A DNA stretch of 64,000 bases from Sphingomonas hankookensis (GCF_028551275.1 NZ_CP117025.1:1111501-1175500); one strand, 5' to 3'; shown: positions 25,337 to 33,586, counted from the first letter of the stretch. Made by a program: numbers and translations. Notes: generated by a model not told the origin, from the letters alone.

Positions 25337-25776
25337 GCGAACGAGTCCAGCAACATGAAGGTGCCCGCGACATGCGCCACCGGATCGTCCGGGTCGCCGT
25401 CATGGGCAATGCCGCGCACGAACGCGACCTGCCGCGCGACGCGGTAGCATTCGCCGCGCCCGACGACGGTCCGCTCTGGCGTGGCCGGGCGCAGATAATC
25501 GATCCGCAGGTCGAGCGTGGCATGGGGCAGGAACGCGCCACGCTTCAGCCACACCCCGACGCTGGTCGCCATGTCCATCAGCGTCAGGATCGGTCCCGAT
25601 GCCAGCACGCCGCGCGCCGGATCGCCGATCAGGTTGGGGCGGAACGGCAGCAGCAATTCGCACCAATCGGCGCCATGCGCCTGATATCCGATGCCCAGCC
25701 GCGTGCCATGCCCGCCGATCCGTGCGGAAAAGAAGCGGGCCGGATCGAAGCCGGGCGAAGGGGCGGGGGCAGTCAT
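25333..25776 (-). CDS. Second hotdog-fold thioesterase-like protein (147 aa)
   Basis: Related in fold to its neighbour: ASGPILTLMDMATSVGVWLK aligns with the hotdog helix, but the HGG of PaaI is replaced by ASG, so catalysis by the usual route is doubtful. LDLRIDYLRPATPERTVVGR parallels the strand pair of the next protein. ATG 25776 gives 147 residues; an ATG at 25788 adds four, and neither has a clear ribosome-binding site. First gene of the pair, divergent from the peptide operon. Confidence 0.75.
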   Translation of the reverse strand: MTAPAPSPGFDPARFFSARIGGHGTRLGIGYQAHGADWCELLLPFRPNLIGDPARGVLASGPILTLMDMATSVGVWLKRGAFLPHATLDLRIDYLRPATPERTVVGRGECYRVARQVAFVRGIAHDGDPDDPVAHVAGTFMLLDSFA

Positions 25777-25837
25777 GCTCCGGTCCATAGGGCGGAACGC
25801 GGCCGGAATGAAGCGGCCTACCATAACAGCCTTGTAA

Positions 25838-25864
25838 CTATGGCTTGGGCCGGCACGGCCATAG
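25838..25864. promoter_or_regulatory. Inverted repeat CTATGGC-N13-GCCATAG upstream of the peptide operon
   Basis: A perfect 7-bp inverted repeat with 13-base spacer, 46 bases before the small-peptide ATG and in the divergent region shared with the thioesterase pair. Candidate operator; no regulator is assigned. Confidence 0.35.
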
Positions 25865-25909
25865 GATCCCGCTCGCGGCGCACGACCGTCGCGTCACGGG
25901 GGGAAGAAC

Positions 25910-26065
25910 ATGCCGATCGTCACCATCCCACTTGCCGAGATCGTCGATCTGGGAACGCAGGTTGCGACGACCGGCGCGATCCGCGTGGCGGAGGCGTCGG
26001 GCGATCAGGTGTTCGAATATATCATCGCCGTCGCGATGCTGGTGTACGAGATGTATCCGAACTGA
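25910..26065 (+). CDS. Small peptide, 51 aa, head of an uncharacterised operon
   Basis: An open frame of 51 codons beginning MPIVTIPLAEIVDLGTQVAT and ending AMLVYEMYPN, behind a strong GGGGGGAAG ribosome-binding site seven bases before ATG. The next gene starts one base after its stop. It has no signal peptide; the C-terminal third (FEYIIAVAMLVYEMY) is hydrophobic and aromatic. Tight coupling to two unknown proteins suggests a real gene. Possible roles include a modified-peptide precursor, a small membrane-associated subunit or a regulatory peptide. I do not recognise its family. Confidence 0.6.
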   Translation: MPIVTIPLAEIVDLGTQVATTGAIRVAEASGDQVFEYIIAVAMLVYEMYPN

Positions 26066-26066
26066 G

Positions 26067-27011
26067 ATGCCGGCACCGATCGATGGACAGTTGCGCGATG
26101 CGATCGCGGCGGCGCGGGAGCGGTCGCTCGCGGTGGCGCGCGACTGGACCGACGATGCGGCGGTTCGGGCGGTAACGGCGCGCTTCGCCGATGTGACGAC
26201 GCTGGCCGAGGGAGAGGCCGCTGCGTGCGCATTGGTGCAGGATGCCGGCTGGGTCGGTGCCCTGCTCGCCCCGTGGATCGCAAGGCTGCGGGACGATCCC
26301 CTGCTTGAACCGCCGTTCAAGAGCCAGCGCGACGCATTGCGCACCGGCATGGTGCTGGTCGAGACGGCGGCTGCCAGCGTGACGATGGCGGTGATCGACC
26401 ACCTTGCCCCGGCGGCCCGCGTCATGCCCGATACCGTCGTCGTTGGCGGGCGGGTGTCGTGGACGCGCTACCTGCGCGGGGGCGAGGCCCGGCTGTGGCG
26501 ATGGCGGGCCGACGCGATCGACGATGGCTGGCACGGTGCCATCGCCGCACCGGCGCGGCCATTGGCGGTGCAGCCCCTGGCCGATGGCGCAGTGGTGCGG
26601 CTGGACGGACGGACCGACGCGATGTTGCTGGTCGAACCGGTCGGCCCCATCGTGTCGGTGACGATCACGCTGCGCCACGGTGCCGCGCCGTTCATGCGCG
26701 AATATGACCGGGCGGGCGGTGGGCTGGTGCGCGTGGCGACGCTGGACGACGCGGCGGCGCGCAGCACGATGCTGCTGACGCTGTTGCGCGAACTGGGACA
26801 GGCGGACGAAGAGGTGTTCGACGCGCTGTCGCGCGACCCCGCCTTCTTCGTGCGCTGGGACGCGATGCGCGAATGGCTGGCCTGCGATGCGCGTGCCGCC
26901 TTGCCCCGGCTGCGCGCGATGACCGACGATCCGCACCCCGACGTCCGATCAGCGGCCCAGGCGATGCTGCCGGTGGTGGAAGCGCGCATGGGGGCGGCAT
27001 GGCACGGGTGA
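26067..27011 (+). CDS. Uncharacterised protein with C-terminal helical (HEAT-like) module, 314 aa
   Basis: Not recognised. Residues ~1-105 are alpha-helical, ~115-215 are beta-rich (VVVGGRVSWTRYLRGGEARL; AMLLVEPVGPIVSVTITLRH) and could be a cupin-like or jelly-roll fold, and ~225-314 are helical with VRWDAMREWLACDARAALPR and DPHPDVRSAAQAMLPVVEA, reminiscent of HEAT repeats. The last part resembles the end of the next protein. It begins one base after the 51-aa peptide stop and overlaps the next gene by 13 bases. The same cassette is not otherwise present in this window. Confidence 0.75.
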   Translation: MPAPIDGQLRDAIAAARERSLAVARDWTDDAAVRAVTARFADVTTLAEGEAAACALVQDAGWVGALLAPWIARLRDDPLLEPPFKSQRDALRTGMVLVETAAASVTMAVIDHLAPAARVMPDTVVVGGRVSWTRYLRGGEARLWRWRADAIDDGWHGAIAAPARPLAVQPLADGAVVRLDGRTDAMLLVEPVGPIVSVTITLRHGAAPFMREYDRAGGGLVRVATLDDAAARSTMLLTLLRELGQADEEVFDALSRDPAFFVRWDAMREWLACDARAALPRLRAMTDDPHPDVRSAAQAMLPVVEARMGAAWHG

Positions 27012-27907
27012 TCGACCCGGGCAGTGGCGATGCGATCGGGCTGGACGATCTGGTCGACCTGCTCGCCACCGAACCGGTCGATGTGCGCGACGAGGAGGCG
27101 TTCGCGTCGCTTGGCCCGGCACTCGCCCGGCTCGGGCGCAACCGGACCTTCCTTGGCGAACTCGCGCTGGCCGAACTCAAACAGCGGTGCCGCGGGCAGG
27201 TCGACGGCAATGCCTATGGTGCACAGGTGTTGCTGCTGCGCCCGCCTGATGGCCGCTTCGTTCTGCGTGCGAATTTCTGGCCGGCGGCGCAGGATCGCGC
27301 GCTCCGGGCCGGCGGGCGGGGCGCCTATTTCTACGACCTGCCGCACGACCATAATTTCCCGTTCCTGACGGTCGGCTATCATGGGCCGGGCTATTGGAGC
27401 GACGATTACCGCTACGACGTCACCGCCATCGACGGCAGCATCGGCGAACCGGCGGGTCTGCGCCATGTCGGGCGCTCGCGGCTCGATCCGGGCAAGGTGC
27501 TGCTCTACCGGATGCGCGACGACGTGCATGTCCAGCTGCCGCCCGATGCCTTTTCGGTATCGCTCAACATCCTGGGCTATGACGCGGCTCAGCCCTGGCT
27601 CGACCAATATCGCTTCGACATTCGCGGCAACAGCATCGCGCAGGTGCTGACCTCGACGCCGGCGGAGGCGCTGGTGACGCTGGCCGTCGGGGCTGACCTG
27701 CCCGACGCGCTCGACCTCGCCGAGAGTTTTGCCACGCGCCACCCGTGCGACCGGATGCGGATCACCGTGCTCGACGCGCTGGTCCGGTCCGGACCCGATC
27801 CGCTGGCCGCGCTGGAGCGCGCGGCGGACGACCCGTCGCGGCGGATCGCCGGCCATGCCCGACAGCTGCTGGCACAGATCGATCCGGATCGGACGCGGTT
27901 GTCCTAA
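26999..27907 (+). CDS. Uncharacterised cupin-like protein with C-terminal helical module, 302 aa
   Basis: Function unknown. The central region contains the striking motif YDLPHDHNFPFLTVGYHGPG followed by YWSDDYRYD, and later KVLLYRMRDDVHVQLPPDAF followed by SVSLNIL. The HxH and the downstream H in VHVQL could be metal ligands of a cupin-type barrel (inference). The C-terminal ~90 residues (DRMRITVLDALVRSGPDPLA; DDPSRRIAGHARQLL) resemble the end of the preceding protein. Third gene of the peptide operon; an OmpR-type regulator follows 32 bases later on the same strand. Confidence 0.75.
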   Translation: MARVIDPGSGDAIGLDDLVDLLATEPVDVRDEEAFASLGPALARLGRNRTFLGELALAELKQRCRGQVDGNAYGAQVLLLRPPDGRFVLRANFWPAAQDRALRAGGRGAYFYDLPHDHNFPFLTVGYHGPGYWSDDYRYDVTAIDGSIGEPAGLRHVGRSRLDPGKVLLYRMRDDVHVQLPPDAFSVSLNILGYDAAQPWLDQYRFDIRGNSIAQVLTSTPAEALVTLAVGADLPDALDLAESFATRHPCDRMRITVLDALVRSGPDPLAALERAADDPSRRIAGHARQLLAQIDPDRTRLS

Positions 27908-27939
27908 GCGGCTGGCGATGGGCGGGTAGGGTGTCGTCG

Positions 27940-28593
27940 ATGCATGTCGTCGTCGCCCTTGATCCGGTTCCCGCGCTGGTCGTTCCGGCGCGTCGGCGGG
28001 GCATCGTGCTGCGCTCGCTGCCCGAGGCGCCCCATGCCCCGGTCCGGTTGGCGCGCTGGCACCGGGGGGAGGGGTGCGCGCCGGGGCGGCTGCGGACGGT
28101 ACGTGGCGGCGAACGGTCGGTGCGCGCGATGCTGCTGGTCGAGGATGCCGATGCGCTGGCCGCCGGGCTGGATGCGGGCGCCGACGATGCGGTGCTGGAA
28201 CGCGCGCACCCGGTCGAGATCGTCGCACGGATGCTGGCGCTGCTGCGCGACAGCCGCCGCGACGGGCTGCTGACCATCGGCGACCTGACTATCGACCGCG
28301 CCGCGCACCGGGTGTGGCGCGGAGGCACTAGACTGCATCTGTTGCCGCGCGAATATGCGGTGTTGCTGCATCTGGCCGAACATGCTGGCCGCGCGGTGTC
28401 GCGTACGGCGCTGTTGCGTGCGCTATGGGACCGGGATTTCGATCCCGGCACCAATGTCGTGCAGGTGCAGATGTCGCGGCTGCGCGCGAAGCTCGATGCG
28501 GCCGGTCCGCCGATGCTGCACACTGATCGCGGCCGGGGCTACCGGCTGGGGGACGTGTCGTGGCAACTATCGCCGGCCGGCGACGATCGATAG
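27940..28593 (+). CDS. OmpR-type transcription factor with degenerate receiver domain (217 aa)
   Basis: The C-terminal winged helix (about 118-207) is clear: TRLHLLPREYAVLLHLAEHA, VSRTALLRALWDRDFDPGTN and VVQVQMSRLRAKLDAAG, ending GRGYRLG. The N-terminal ~110 residues keep only the last elements of a receiver (DAGADDAVLERAHPVEIVAR). The phospho-accepting aspartate strand is not recognisable and the usual Lys-Pro is Glu-Arg, so control by phosphorylation is doubtful. ATG 27940 follows TAGGG by nine bases. No sensor kinase is adjacent. It may regulate the preceding peptide operon (inference from position). Confidence 0.85.
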   Translation: MHVVVALDPVPALVVPARRRGIVLRSLPEAPHAPVRLARWHRGEGCAPGRLRTVRGGERSVRAMLLVEDADALAAGLDAGADDAVLERAHPVEIVARMLALLRDSRRDGLLTIGDLTIDRAAHRVWRGGTRLHLLPREYAVLLHLAEHAGRAVSRTALLRALWDRDFDPGTNVVQVQMSRLRAKLDAAGPPMLHTDRGRGYRLGDVSWQLSPAGDDR

Positions 28594-28630
28594 CATAGGT
28601 CCCGAAACAAAACGGGATGAGGGGTGCCGC

Positions 28631-29404
28631 ATGACGCGGGTGACGATTTCGACGGTCGACGGCATTGCCGATGTGCGGCTGACGCGCGGCGACAGGATGA
28701 ATGCGATCGATCTGGAAATGTTCGATGCGCTGATCGACGCAATCGATACGCTGCGCGATTCATCGATGCGCTGTGTGGTGTTGTCGGGGGAGGGGCGGGC
28801 ATTTTGCGCCGGGCTGGACATGGCGAGCATGGCGGCCGGCGCGGCGGGCATCGACCTTGCGACGCGCAGCCATGGCATCGCCAATCGCGTGCAGCAGGTG
28901 GCCTGGGGCTGGCGGACGCTGCCCATGCCGGTGATCGCTGCGGTGCATGGCCTCGCCTTCGGCGGCGGGATGCAGATCATGGCCGGCGCCGATATACAGA
29001 TCGCCGCACCCGACACCCGCTTCTCGATCCTCGAAGCCAAATGGGGCCTGGTCGCCGACATGGCCGGCTTTGCGCTGTGGCGTGACGTGCGGAGCGATCT
29101 GCTCAGGGAACTGGCCTTTTCCGCGCGCGAGTTCACGGCGGAAGAGGCGGTGCGTGCCGGCTTCGTCACGCGACTGGCCGACGACCCGCACGGGGCGGCT
29201 ATAGTCCTCGCCCGCGCGATCGCCGCACGCAGCCCGGATGCGGCACGTGCGGCCAAGCGGATGGCGAACCTGGCCGACGAAGCGGATGCCGCGACGATCC
29301 TCGCTGCGGAGAGCGCCGAGCAACAGGCGCTGCTCGGCAAGCCCAATCAGGTGGAGGCGGTGCGCGCCGGCATGGAACGGCGCGCGCCATCGTTCCAGGA
29401 TTGA
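28631..29404 (+). CDS. Crotonase (enoyl-CoA hydratase/isomerase) family protein
   Basis: 257 residues with both oxyanion-hole segments, GEGRAFCAGLDMASM and HGLAFGGGMQIMAGADIQIA, so it binds acyl-CoA thioesters. Glu in TRFSILEAKWGLVADMAG is kept, but the residue after GGGM is Gln rather than the catalytic Glu of true hydratases, so an isomerase, hydrolase or other crotonase activity is possible. It stands alone between the regulator and a repeat; no fatty-acid operon surrounds it. Confidence 0.88.
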   Translation: MTRVTISTVDGIADVRLTRGDRMNAIDLEMFDALIDAIDTLRDSSMRCVVLSGEGRAFCAGLDMASMAAGAAGIDLATRSHGIANRVQQVAWGWRTLPMPVIAAVHGLAFGGGMQIMAGADIQIAAPDTRFSILEAKWGLVADMAGFALWRDVRSDLLRELAFSAREFTAEEAVRAGFVTRLADDPHGAAIVLARAIAARSPDAARAAKRMANLADEADAATILAAESAEQQALLGKPNQVEAVRAGMERRAPSFQD

Positions 29405-29416
29405 TCCGACCAAATT

Positions 29417-29498
29417 CGTCGCCCCAGCGAAGGCTGGGGCCTGGCGCGGCTCTTGTCCCGCCCATTCCCGAGAGATTCTAGCCTTCGCCGGGATGACG
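29417..29498. repeat. Paired palindromic repeat, CGTCGCCCCAGCGAAGGCTGGGG variant
   Basis: Facing arms with GCGAAGGC / GCCTTCGC cores between convergent genes. Related to 7899-7981. Confidence 0.6.
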
Positions 29499-29517
29499 TC
29501 CAGTCAGACCGGACGGT

Positions 29518-30363
29518 TCAGATGTCCTGCACCAGCCGCCCGTACAGCTCCGGCCGGCGGTCGCGGAAGAATCCGAACGCCGCACGGTGGCGCTTTACCC
29601 GGTCGAGGTCGAAGGTCGCGGTGATGACGCCCTCCTCCTCGCGGTCGAGTTCGGCAACGATGTCGCCGCGCTCATCGGTGATGAACGACGTCCCGTAGAA
29701 GGTCTGGCCATGTTCGGTGCCGACCCGGTTGGCGGCGACGACCGGCACGACGTTCGACACGGCGTGGCCGACCATCGCCCGGCGCCACAGCCGCGCGGTG
29801 TCGAGGCTGGTGTCGTGCGGTTCGCTGCCGATCGCGGTCGGGAAGAACAGGACCTGCGCCCCCATCAGCATCAGCGCGCGCGCGGTTTCCGGGTACCATT
29901 GGTCCCAGCAGATGCCGACGCCCAGCTTCGCCGGGCCGTCCCACACCTTGAACCCGGTATTGCCGGGGCGGAAATAGAATTTTTCCTCGTACCCCGGCCC
30001 GTCGGGGATGTGGCTCTTGCGATACACGCCCTGGATGCGGCCATCGGGGTCGATCATCGCCAGGCTGTTGTAATGATGATGGCCGTCCAGTTCGAAGAAG
30101 CTGGTCGGGATCGCGATCTTCAGTTCGCCGGCGAGTTCCTGCATCGCGCGCACCGCCTTGTGCTCGGCCACCGGCTTGGCGTTGGCGAACAGCCCTTCGT
30201 CTTCGATGCGGCAGAAATATTCGCCTTCGAACAGTTCGGGCGGCAGCACGACCTGCGCGCCCCTGGCCGCGGCTTCGCGGACGAGCGCCGAGACATTGGC
30301 GATGTTGCGGTCGATATCGGCGGTGAAGCCGAGCTGGAGCGCGGCAACGGTGATGTCGGTCAT
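29518..30363 (-). CDS. aguB: N-carbamoylputrescine amidase
   Basis: Converts N-carbamoylputrescine to putrescine, CO2 and ammonia. 281 residues of the nitrilase fold. The catalytic triad is visible: E43 in LPPELFEGEYF, K116 in GVYRKSHIPDGPGY and C152 in GVGICWDQWYPE. The ATG is at 30363, 8 bases after the preceding small membrane-protein gene. With agmatine deiminase two genes upstream it makes the plant-type route from agmatine to putrescine, so the three genes are an operon. Confidence 0.95.
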   Translation of the reverse strand: MTDITVAALQLGFTADIDRNIANVSALVREAAARGAQVVLPPELFEGEYFCRIEDEGLFANAKPVAEHKAVRAMQELAGELKIAIPTSFFELDGHHHYNSLAMIDPDGRIQGVYRKSHIPDGPGYEEKFYFRPGNTGFKVWDGPAKLGVGICWDQWYPETARALMLMGAQVLFFPTAIGSEPHDTSLDTARLWRRAMVGHAVSNVVPVVAANRVGTEHGQTFYGTSFITDERGDIVAELDREEEGVITATFDLDRVKRHRAAFGFFRDRRPELYGRLVQDI

Positions 30364-30371
30364 GGACGGTC

Positions 30372-30722
30372 CTAAAGCGTGACGCCGAAACGGGCGGCAA
30401 CGGGGATAATGGCCAGATACAGCAGGATCGTGACACCGCAACCGGCGACGAGCGCCCACCAGAAGCCGATGCCGTGCCGCAGCAGCGCGGGCACGATCAG
30501 GAACATGGGAAGCGAGGGCAGCACATACCAGAAGGTCGCCTCCGCATGGGTCGCCAGCCGCACCGCATCGCCCGTATCGCGCCACAGCCAGATCATGCCG
30601 AGCAGCGAGACCAGCGGCAGCGACGCGACCAGCGCCCCCGCCGCCGGACTGCGCCGGGCGATCAGCGCCACGGCGGCGACGATCAGCCCGGACAGCGCGG
30701 TGCGGAGCGCAAACGCGATCAA
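30372..30722 (-). CDS. Small four-helix membrane protein (DUF3147-like), 116 aa
   Basis: Four hydrophobic segments are visible (TALSGLIVAAVALIA; GALVASLPLVSLLGMIWLW; FWYVLPSLPMFLIVPALL; FWWALVAGCGVTILLYLAII). The pattern fits the DUF3147 family. Its ATG overlaps the agmatine deiminase stop (ATGA), and aguB follows, so it lies inside the polyamine operon. A role in transport of agmatine or putrescine is possible but nothing in the sequence proves it. Confidence 0.75.
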   Translation of the reverse strand: MIAFALRTALSGLIVAAVALIARRSPAAGALVASLPLVSLLGMIWLWRDTGDAVRLATHAEATFWYVLPSLPMFLIVPALLRHGIGFWWALVAGCGVTILLYLAIIPVAARFGVTL

Positions 30723-31687
30723 GCCGCCGGAATCTGCTGGCTGATGCAGTGGAAGCTGCCGCCGCCGGTCAGGATATGATCGGCGCGCAGGCCCACGACT
30801 TCGTGGTTCGGGAAGAGCTCGGCAAAGGCCGCGACGGCCGCATCGTCGGTCCCGGTGCCGTAGAGCGGTACGACCACCGCGGCATTGCCGATGTAGAAAT
30901 TCATGTGGCTGCCCGGAATGATCTCCTCATCCGGCGACAGCACGCGGCCGGGCGAGGGAACCAGCACCACCTCCACGCCGAACGCCTTCGCGCGGGCGGC
31001 AGCGTCCTGATAGATGCGCCAGTTCGGGTCGTTCTCCGCCGCTTCCGGGATCGCCAGCCGGTTCGGCCCGACGAAGCGGGCGAGATTGTCGACATGGCCA
31101 TCGGTATGGTCGTTGAGCAACCCGTCGCCCAGCCACAGCACCCGGTCATAGCCCAGATCCTCGCGCAGCCGCGTCTCGGCATCCGTGCGGTGGAAATCGA
31201 CATTGCGGTTGCGGTTGAGCAGGCATTGTTCGGTCGTCACGACCAGCCCGGTGCCGTCACCGTCCAGCGCGCCGCCTTCGACGATCCAGTCATGCTCGGC
31301 GACCGGCAGGCCGCGCTCGCGCGCCAGCCGCAGGCCGATATCATCGTCGCCGGGCAGGTCGTATTTGCCGCCCCAGCCATTGAAGCCGAAGCAGCGCGCG
31401 GTGCCCTCGCCATCGATGATCGGGCCGGTATCGCGCAGCCAGATATCGCCGAACGGTTCGATGATGACCTCGGCGAACGGCGCGCGCTGCCGCGCATCGT
31501 CGGCGGCTTCGATATCGGCGGCGACCAGCAGCACCTTTTCACCCCGGCCGTCGGCATGGACGGCGCGGGCAAAGGCGACGACTTCGTCGCGGGCGGGGTC
31601 GAGGTCCTCCAGCCAGAGTTCGGCATGGCTGGGATAGCCGATCCATACGGCGGCGTGGGGGGCCCATTCGGGTTTCGGCGCGGTCAT
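30719..31687 (-). CDS. aguA: Agmatine deiminase
   Basis: Hydrolyses agmatine to N-carbamoylputrescine and ammonia. 322 residues of the peptidyl-arginine deiminase fold. WAPHAAVWIGYPSHAELW at the N-terminus, DIWLRDTGPIID, GWGGKYDLPGDD and the C-terminal HILTGGGSFHCISQQIPA with catalytic C314 are typical. First gene of aguA-membrane protein-aguB. Confidence 0.96.
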   Translation of the reverse strand: MTAPKPEWAPHAAVWIGYPSHAELWLEDLDPARDEVVAFARAVHADGRGEKVLLVAADIEAADDARQRAPFAEVIIEPFGDIWLRDTGPIIDGEGTARCFGFNGWGGKYDLPGDDDIGLRLARERGLPVAEHDWIVEGGALDGDGTGLVVTTEQCLLNRNRNVDFHRTDAETRLREDLGYDRVLWLGDGLLNDHTDGHVDNLARFVGPNRLAIPEAAENDPNWRIYQDAAARAKAFGVEVVLVPSPGRVLSPDEEIIPGSHMNFYIGNAAVVVPLYGTGTDDAAVAAFAELFPNHEVVGLRADHILTGGGSFHCISQQIPAA

Positions 31688-31759
31688 GCGCGCGCAAATA
31701 CTGAATCGCGAGCGCTAGGAAAAGGGGCGGGCTCGTGCTGAGATGACACCAGTCGTTTT

Positions 31760-31788
31760 CGTTACCCCGGATCAAGTCCCGGGTGACG
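31760..31788. repeat. Single palindromic repeat, CGTTACCCCGG family
   Basis: TTACCCCGGATCAAGTCCCGGGTGACG, one copy of the CGTCACCCCGG family between aguA and the transaldolase gene (divergent). Confidence 0.65.
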
Positions 31789-31885
31789 TAGCGTGTCTCC
31801 TTGTCATCCCCGGCAAACCTTGCCCCGGCGGCGGCGATGCGCGATGGGGCGCGCATCGCCTCCATCCGCCAGGAACCCGAGTCCC

Positions 31886-32539
31886 ATGAAATTCTTCGTC
31901 GACACCGCCGATACCAACGACGTCCGCGAACTGGCCGATACCGGCCTGCTCGACGGCGTCACCACCAACCCGTCGCTGATCCACAAGTCGGGGCGCGACT
32001 TCCTCGAAGTGGTCGCCGAAATCTGCTCGATCACCCCCGGGCCGGTATCGGCCGAAGTGGTCGCGCTCGACCATGAAGGCATGATGCGCGAGGCCGAAAT
32101 CCTGCGCAAGATCGCCGACAATGTCGCGGTGAAGGTGCCGCTGACCATCGATGGCCTGAAGACCTGCAAGGCACTGACCGACGACGGCACGATGGTCAAT
32201 GTCACCCTGTGCTTCTCGGCCAACCAGGCGTTGCTGGCCGCCAAGGCCGGCGCGACCTTCGTCTCGCCCTTCGTCGGCCGTCACGACGATATCGGCTTCG
32301 ACGGCATGGGGCTGATCAGCGACATCCGTCTGATCTATGACAATTACGACTTCGGCACCGAAATCCTCGTCGCCAGCGTCCGGCATCCGATCCACGTCCT
32401 CGAATCGGCCAAGCTCGGCGCCGATGTGATGACCGCCCCGCCGTCGGTCATCCGCGCGCTGGTCAAGCATCCGCTGACCGACAAGGGCATCGAAGGCTTC
32501 ATGGCCGATTGGGCCAAGTCGGGCCAGAAGATCGGCTGA
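31886..32539 (+). CDS. tal: Transaldolase, small (TalC/fructose-6-phosphate aldolase-like) subfamily
   Basis: Pentose-phosphate pathway C3-unit transfer between sugar phosphates. 217 residues, the size of the small subfamily. [34 protein letters not shown], the Schiff-base lysine K83 in VAVKVPLT and [20 protein letters not shown] followed by [12 protein letters not shown] are diagnostic. ATG 31886 gives the canonical MKFF start. xerC follows 43 bases downstream. Confidence 0.95.
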   Translation: MKFFVDTADTNDVRELADTGLLDGVTTNPSLIHKSGRDFLEVVAEICSITPGPVSAEVVALDHEGMMREAEILRKIADNVAVKVPLTIDGLKTCKALTDDGTMVNVTLCFSANQALLAAKAGATFVSPFVGRHDDIGFDGMGLISDIRLIYDNYDFGTEILVASVRHPIHVLESAKLGADVMTAPPSVIRALVKHPLTDKGIEGFMADWAKSGQKIG

Positions 32540-32582
32540 TCCGGGTTCGACAGCGGCTGCGGCATGGCGCTATCATTCGGCC

Positions 32583-33464
32583 ATGACGCAGCCGCTGCCG
32601 CTGGCTTTCGCCACCCATCTCGCCCGCGACCGTCGCCGATCGACGCATACCGTCCGGGCCTATGCCGCGACCGCCGAACGGCTGATCGCCTTCCTGCAGG
32701 GGCATTGGGGCGGGGCGGTTGATGCCGCCGCGCTGCATCACCTCACCGCCGCCGACCTGCGCGCCTTCCTCGCCCATCGCCGCGAGCAGGGCTTGGGTAA
32801 TGCCGCCGCTGCGCGCGAATTGTCGGCGGTGCGGGCCTTCATCGCTTTTACCGGGGGCGAAGCACCGCCGCTGCGTGGTCCCCGCGTCGCGAAGAACGTT
32901 CCCCGCCCGATTTCGCCCGACGACGCCGTCGCGCTGGCTGAAGAAGTAGCCGATGCTGCCGCCGAGCCATGGATCGGCGCGCGCGATTGGGCGATCCTGC
33001 TGCTGCTCTACGGTGCCGGCCTGCGCATCGGCGAGGCGCTGTCGCTGACCGGTTGCGTGCTGCCGCTCGGCGAGACGCTGGTCGTGACCGGCAAGCGCGA
33101 CAAGACGCGCATGGTGCCGCTGCTGCCGCCGGTCCGTGCGGCGGTAGAGGCTTATGTCGCGCAGCAACCATGGGGCACCGCGCGCGATGCGCCGCTGTTC
33201 CGGGGGGCGAAGGGCGGCCCGCTTGACGCAGGCGTGGTGCGCAAGGCGGTGCGCACCGCGCGCGTCGCGCTGGGGTTGGGCGACCGCACCAGTCCCCACG
33301 CGCTGCGCCACAGCTTCGCGACGCATCTGCTAGGGCGCGGCGCGGACCTGCGCTCGCTGCAGGCGTTGCTGGGCCATGCCAGCCTGTCGTCGACGCAGAT
33401 TTATACGGCGGTCGATGCCGCGCATTTGCTGGACGTGTACCGGAATGCGCATCCGCGTGGGTAG
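32583..33464 (+). CDS. xerC: Site-specific tyrosine recombinase XerC
   Basis: Resolves chromosome dimers at dif with XerD. 293 residues. The catalytic residues are all present: R148 (LYGAGLRIGEAL), K171 (VTGKRDK), H239 and R242 (SPHALRHSFATHLL), H265 (LLGHASLSS) and nucleophile Y274 (TQIYT). An N-terminal SAM-like binding domain covers about 1-100. No phage or integron context surrounds it, so the housekeeping role is favoured over an integrase. Confidence 0.9.
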   Translation: MTQPLPLAFATHLARDRRRSTHTVRAYAATAERLIAFLQGHWGGAVDAAALHHLTAADLRAFLAHRREQGLGNAAAARELSAVRAFIAFTGGEAPPLRGPRVAKNVPRPISPDDAVALAEEVADAAAEPWIGARDWAILLLLYGAGLRIGEALSLTGCVLPLGETLVVTGKRDKTRMVPLLPPVRAAVEAYVAQQPWGTARDAPLFRGAKGGPLDAGVVRKAVRTARVALGLGDRTSPHALRHSFATHLLGRGADLRSLQALLGHASLSSTQIYTAVDAAHLLDVYRNAHPRG

Positions 33465-33501
33465 GGCGGTGCGGGAAACCTGACGTCTGACCCATTCTCA
33501 A

Positions 33502-33586
33502 CGTCACCCCGGACTTGATCCGGGGTCCCGCTTCTTCTTCGAGCCGCCGCAACAAAGCGGGAGCCCGGGTCAAGCCCGGGGTGACG
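33502..33586. repeat. Paired palindromic repeat, CGTCACCCCGG family
   Basis: Facing copies CGTCACCCCGGACTTGATCC and its inverse, with TTCTTCTTC between, separating convergent xerC and atpC. Confidence 0.8.

Noticed and set aside
32583..33464. Phage or integron integrase
   Set aside because: The gene matches XerC in length and motifs and has housekeeping neighbours; no attachment site, tRNA or phage gene is nearby.
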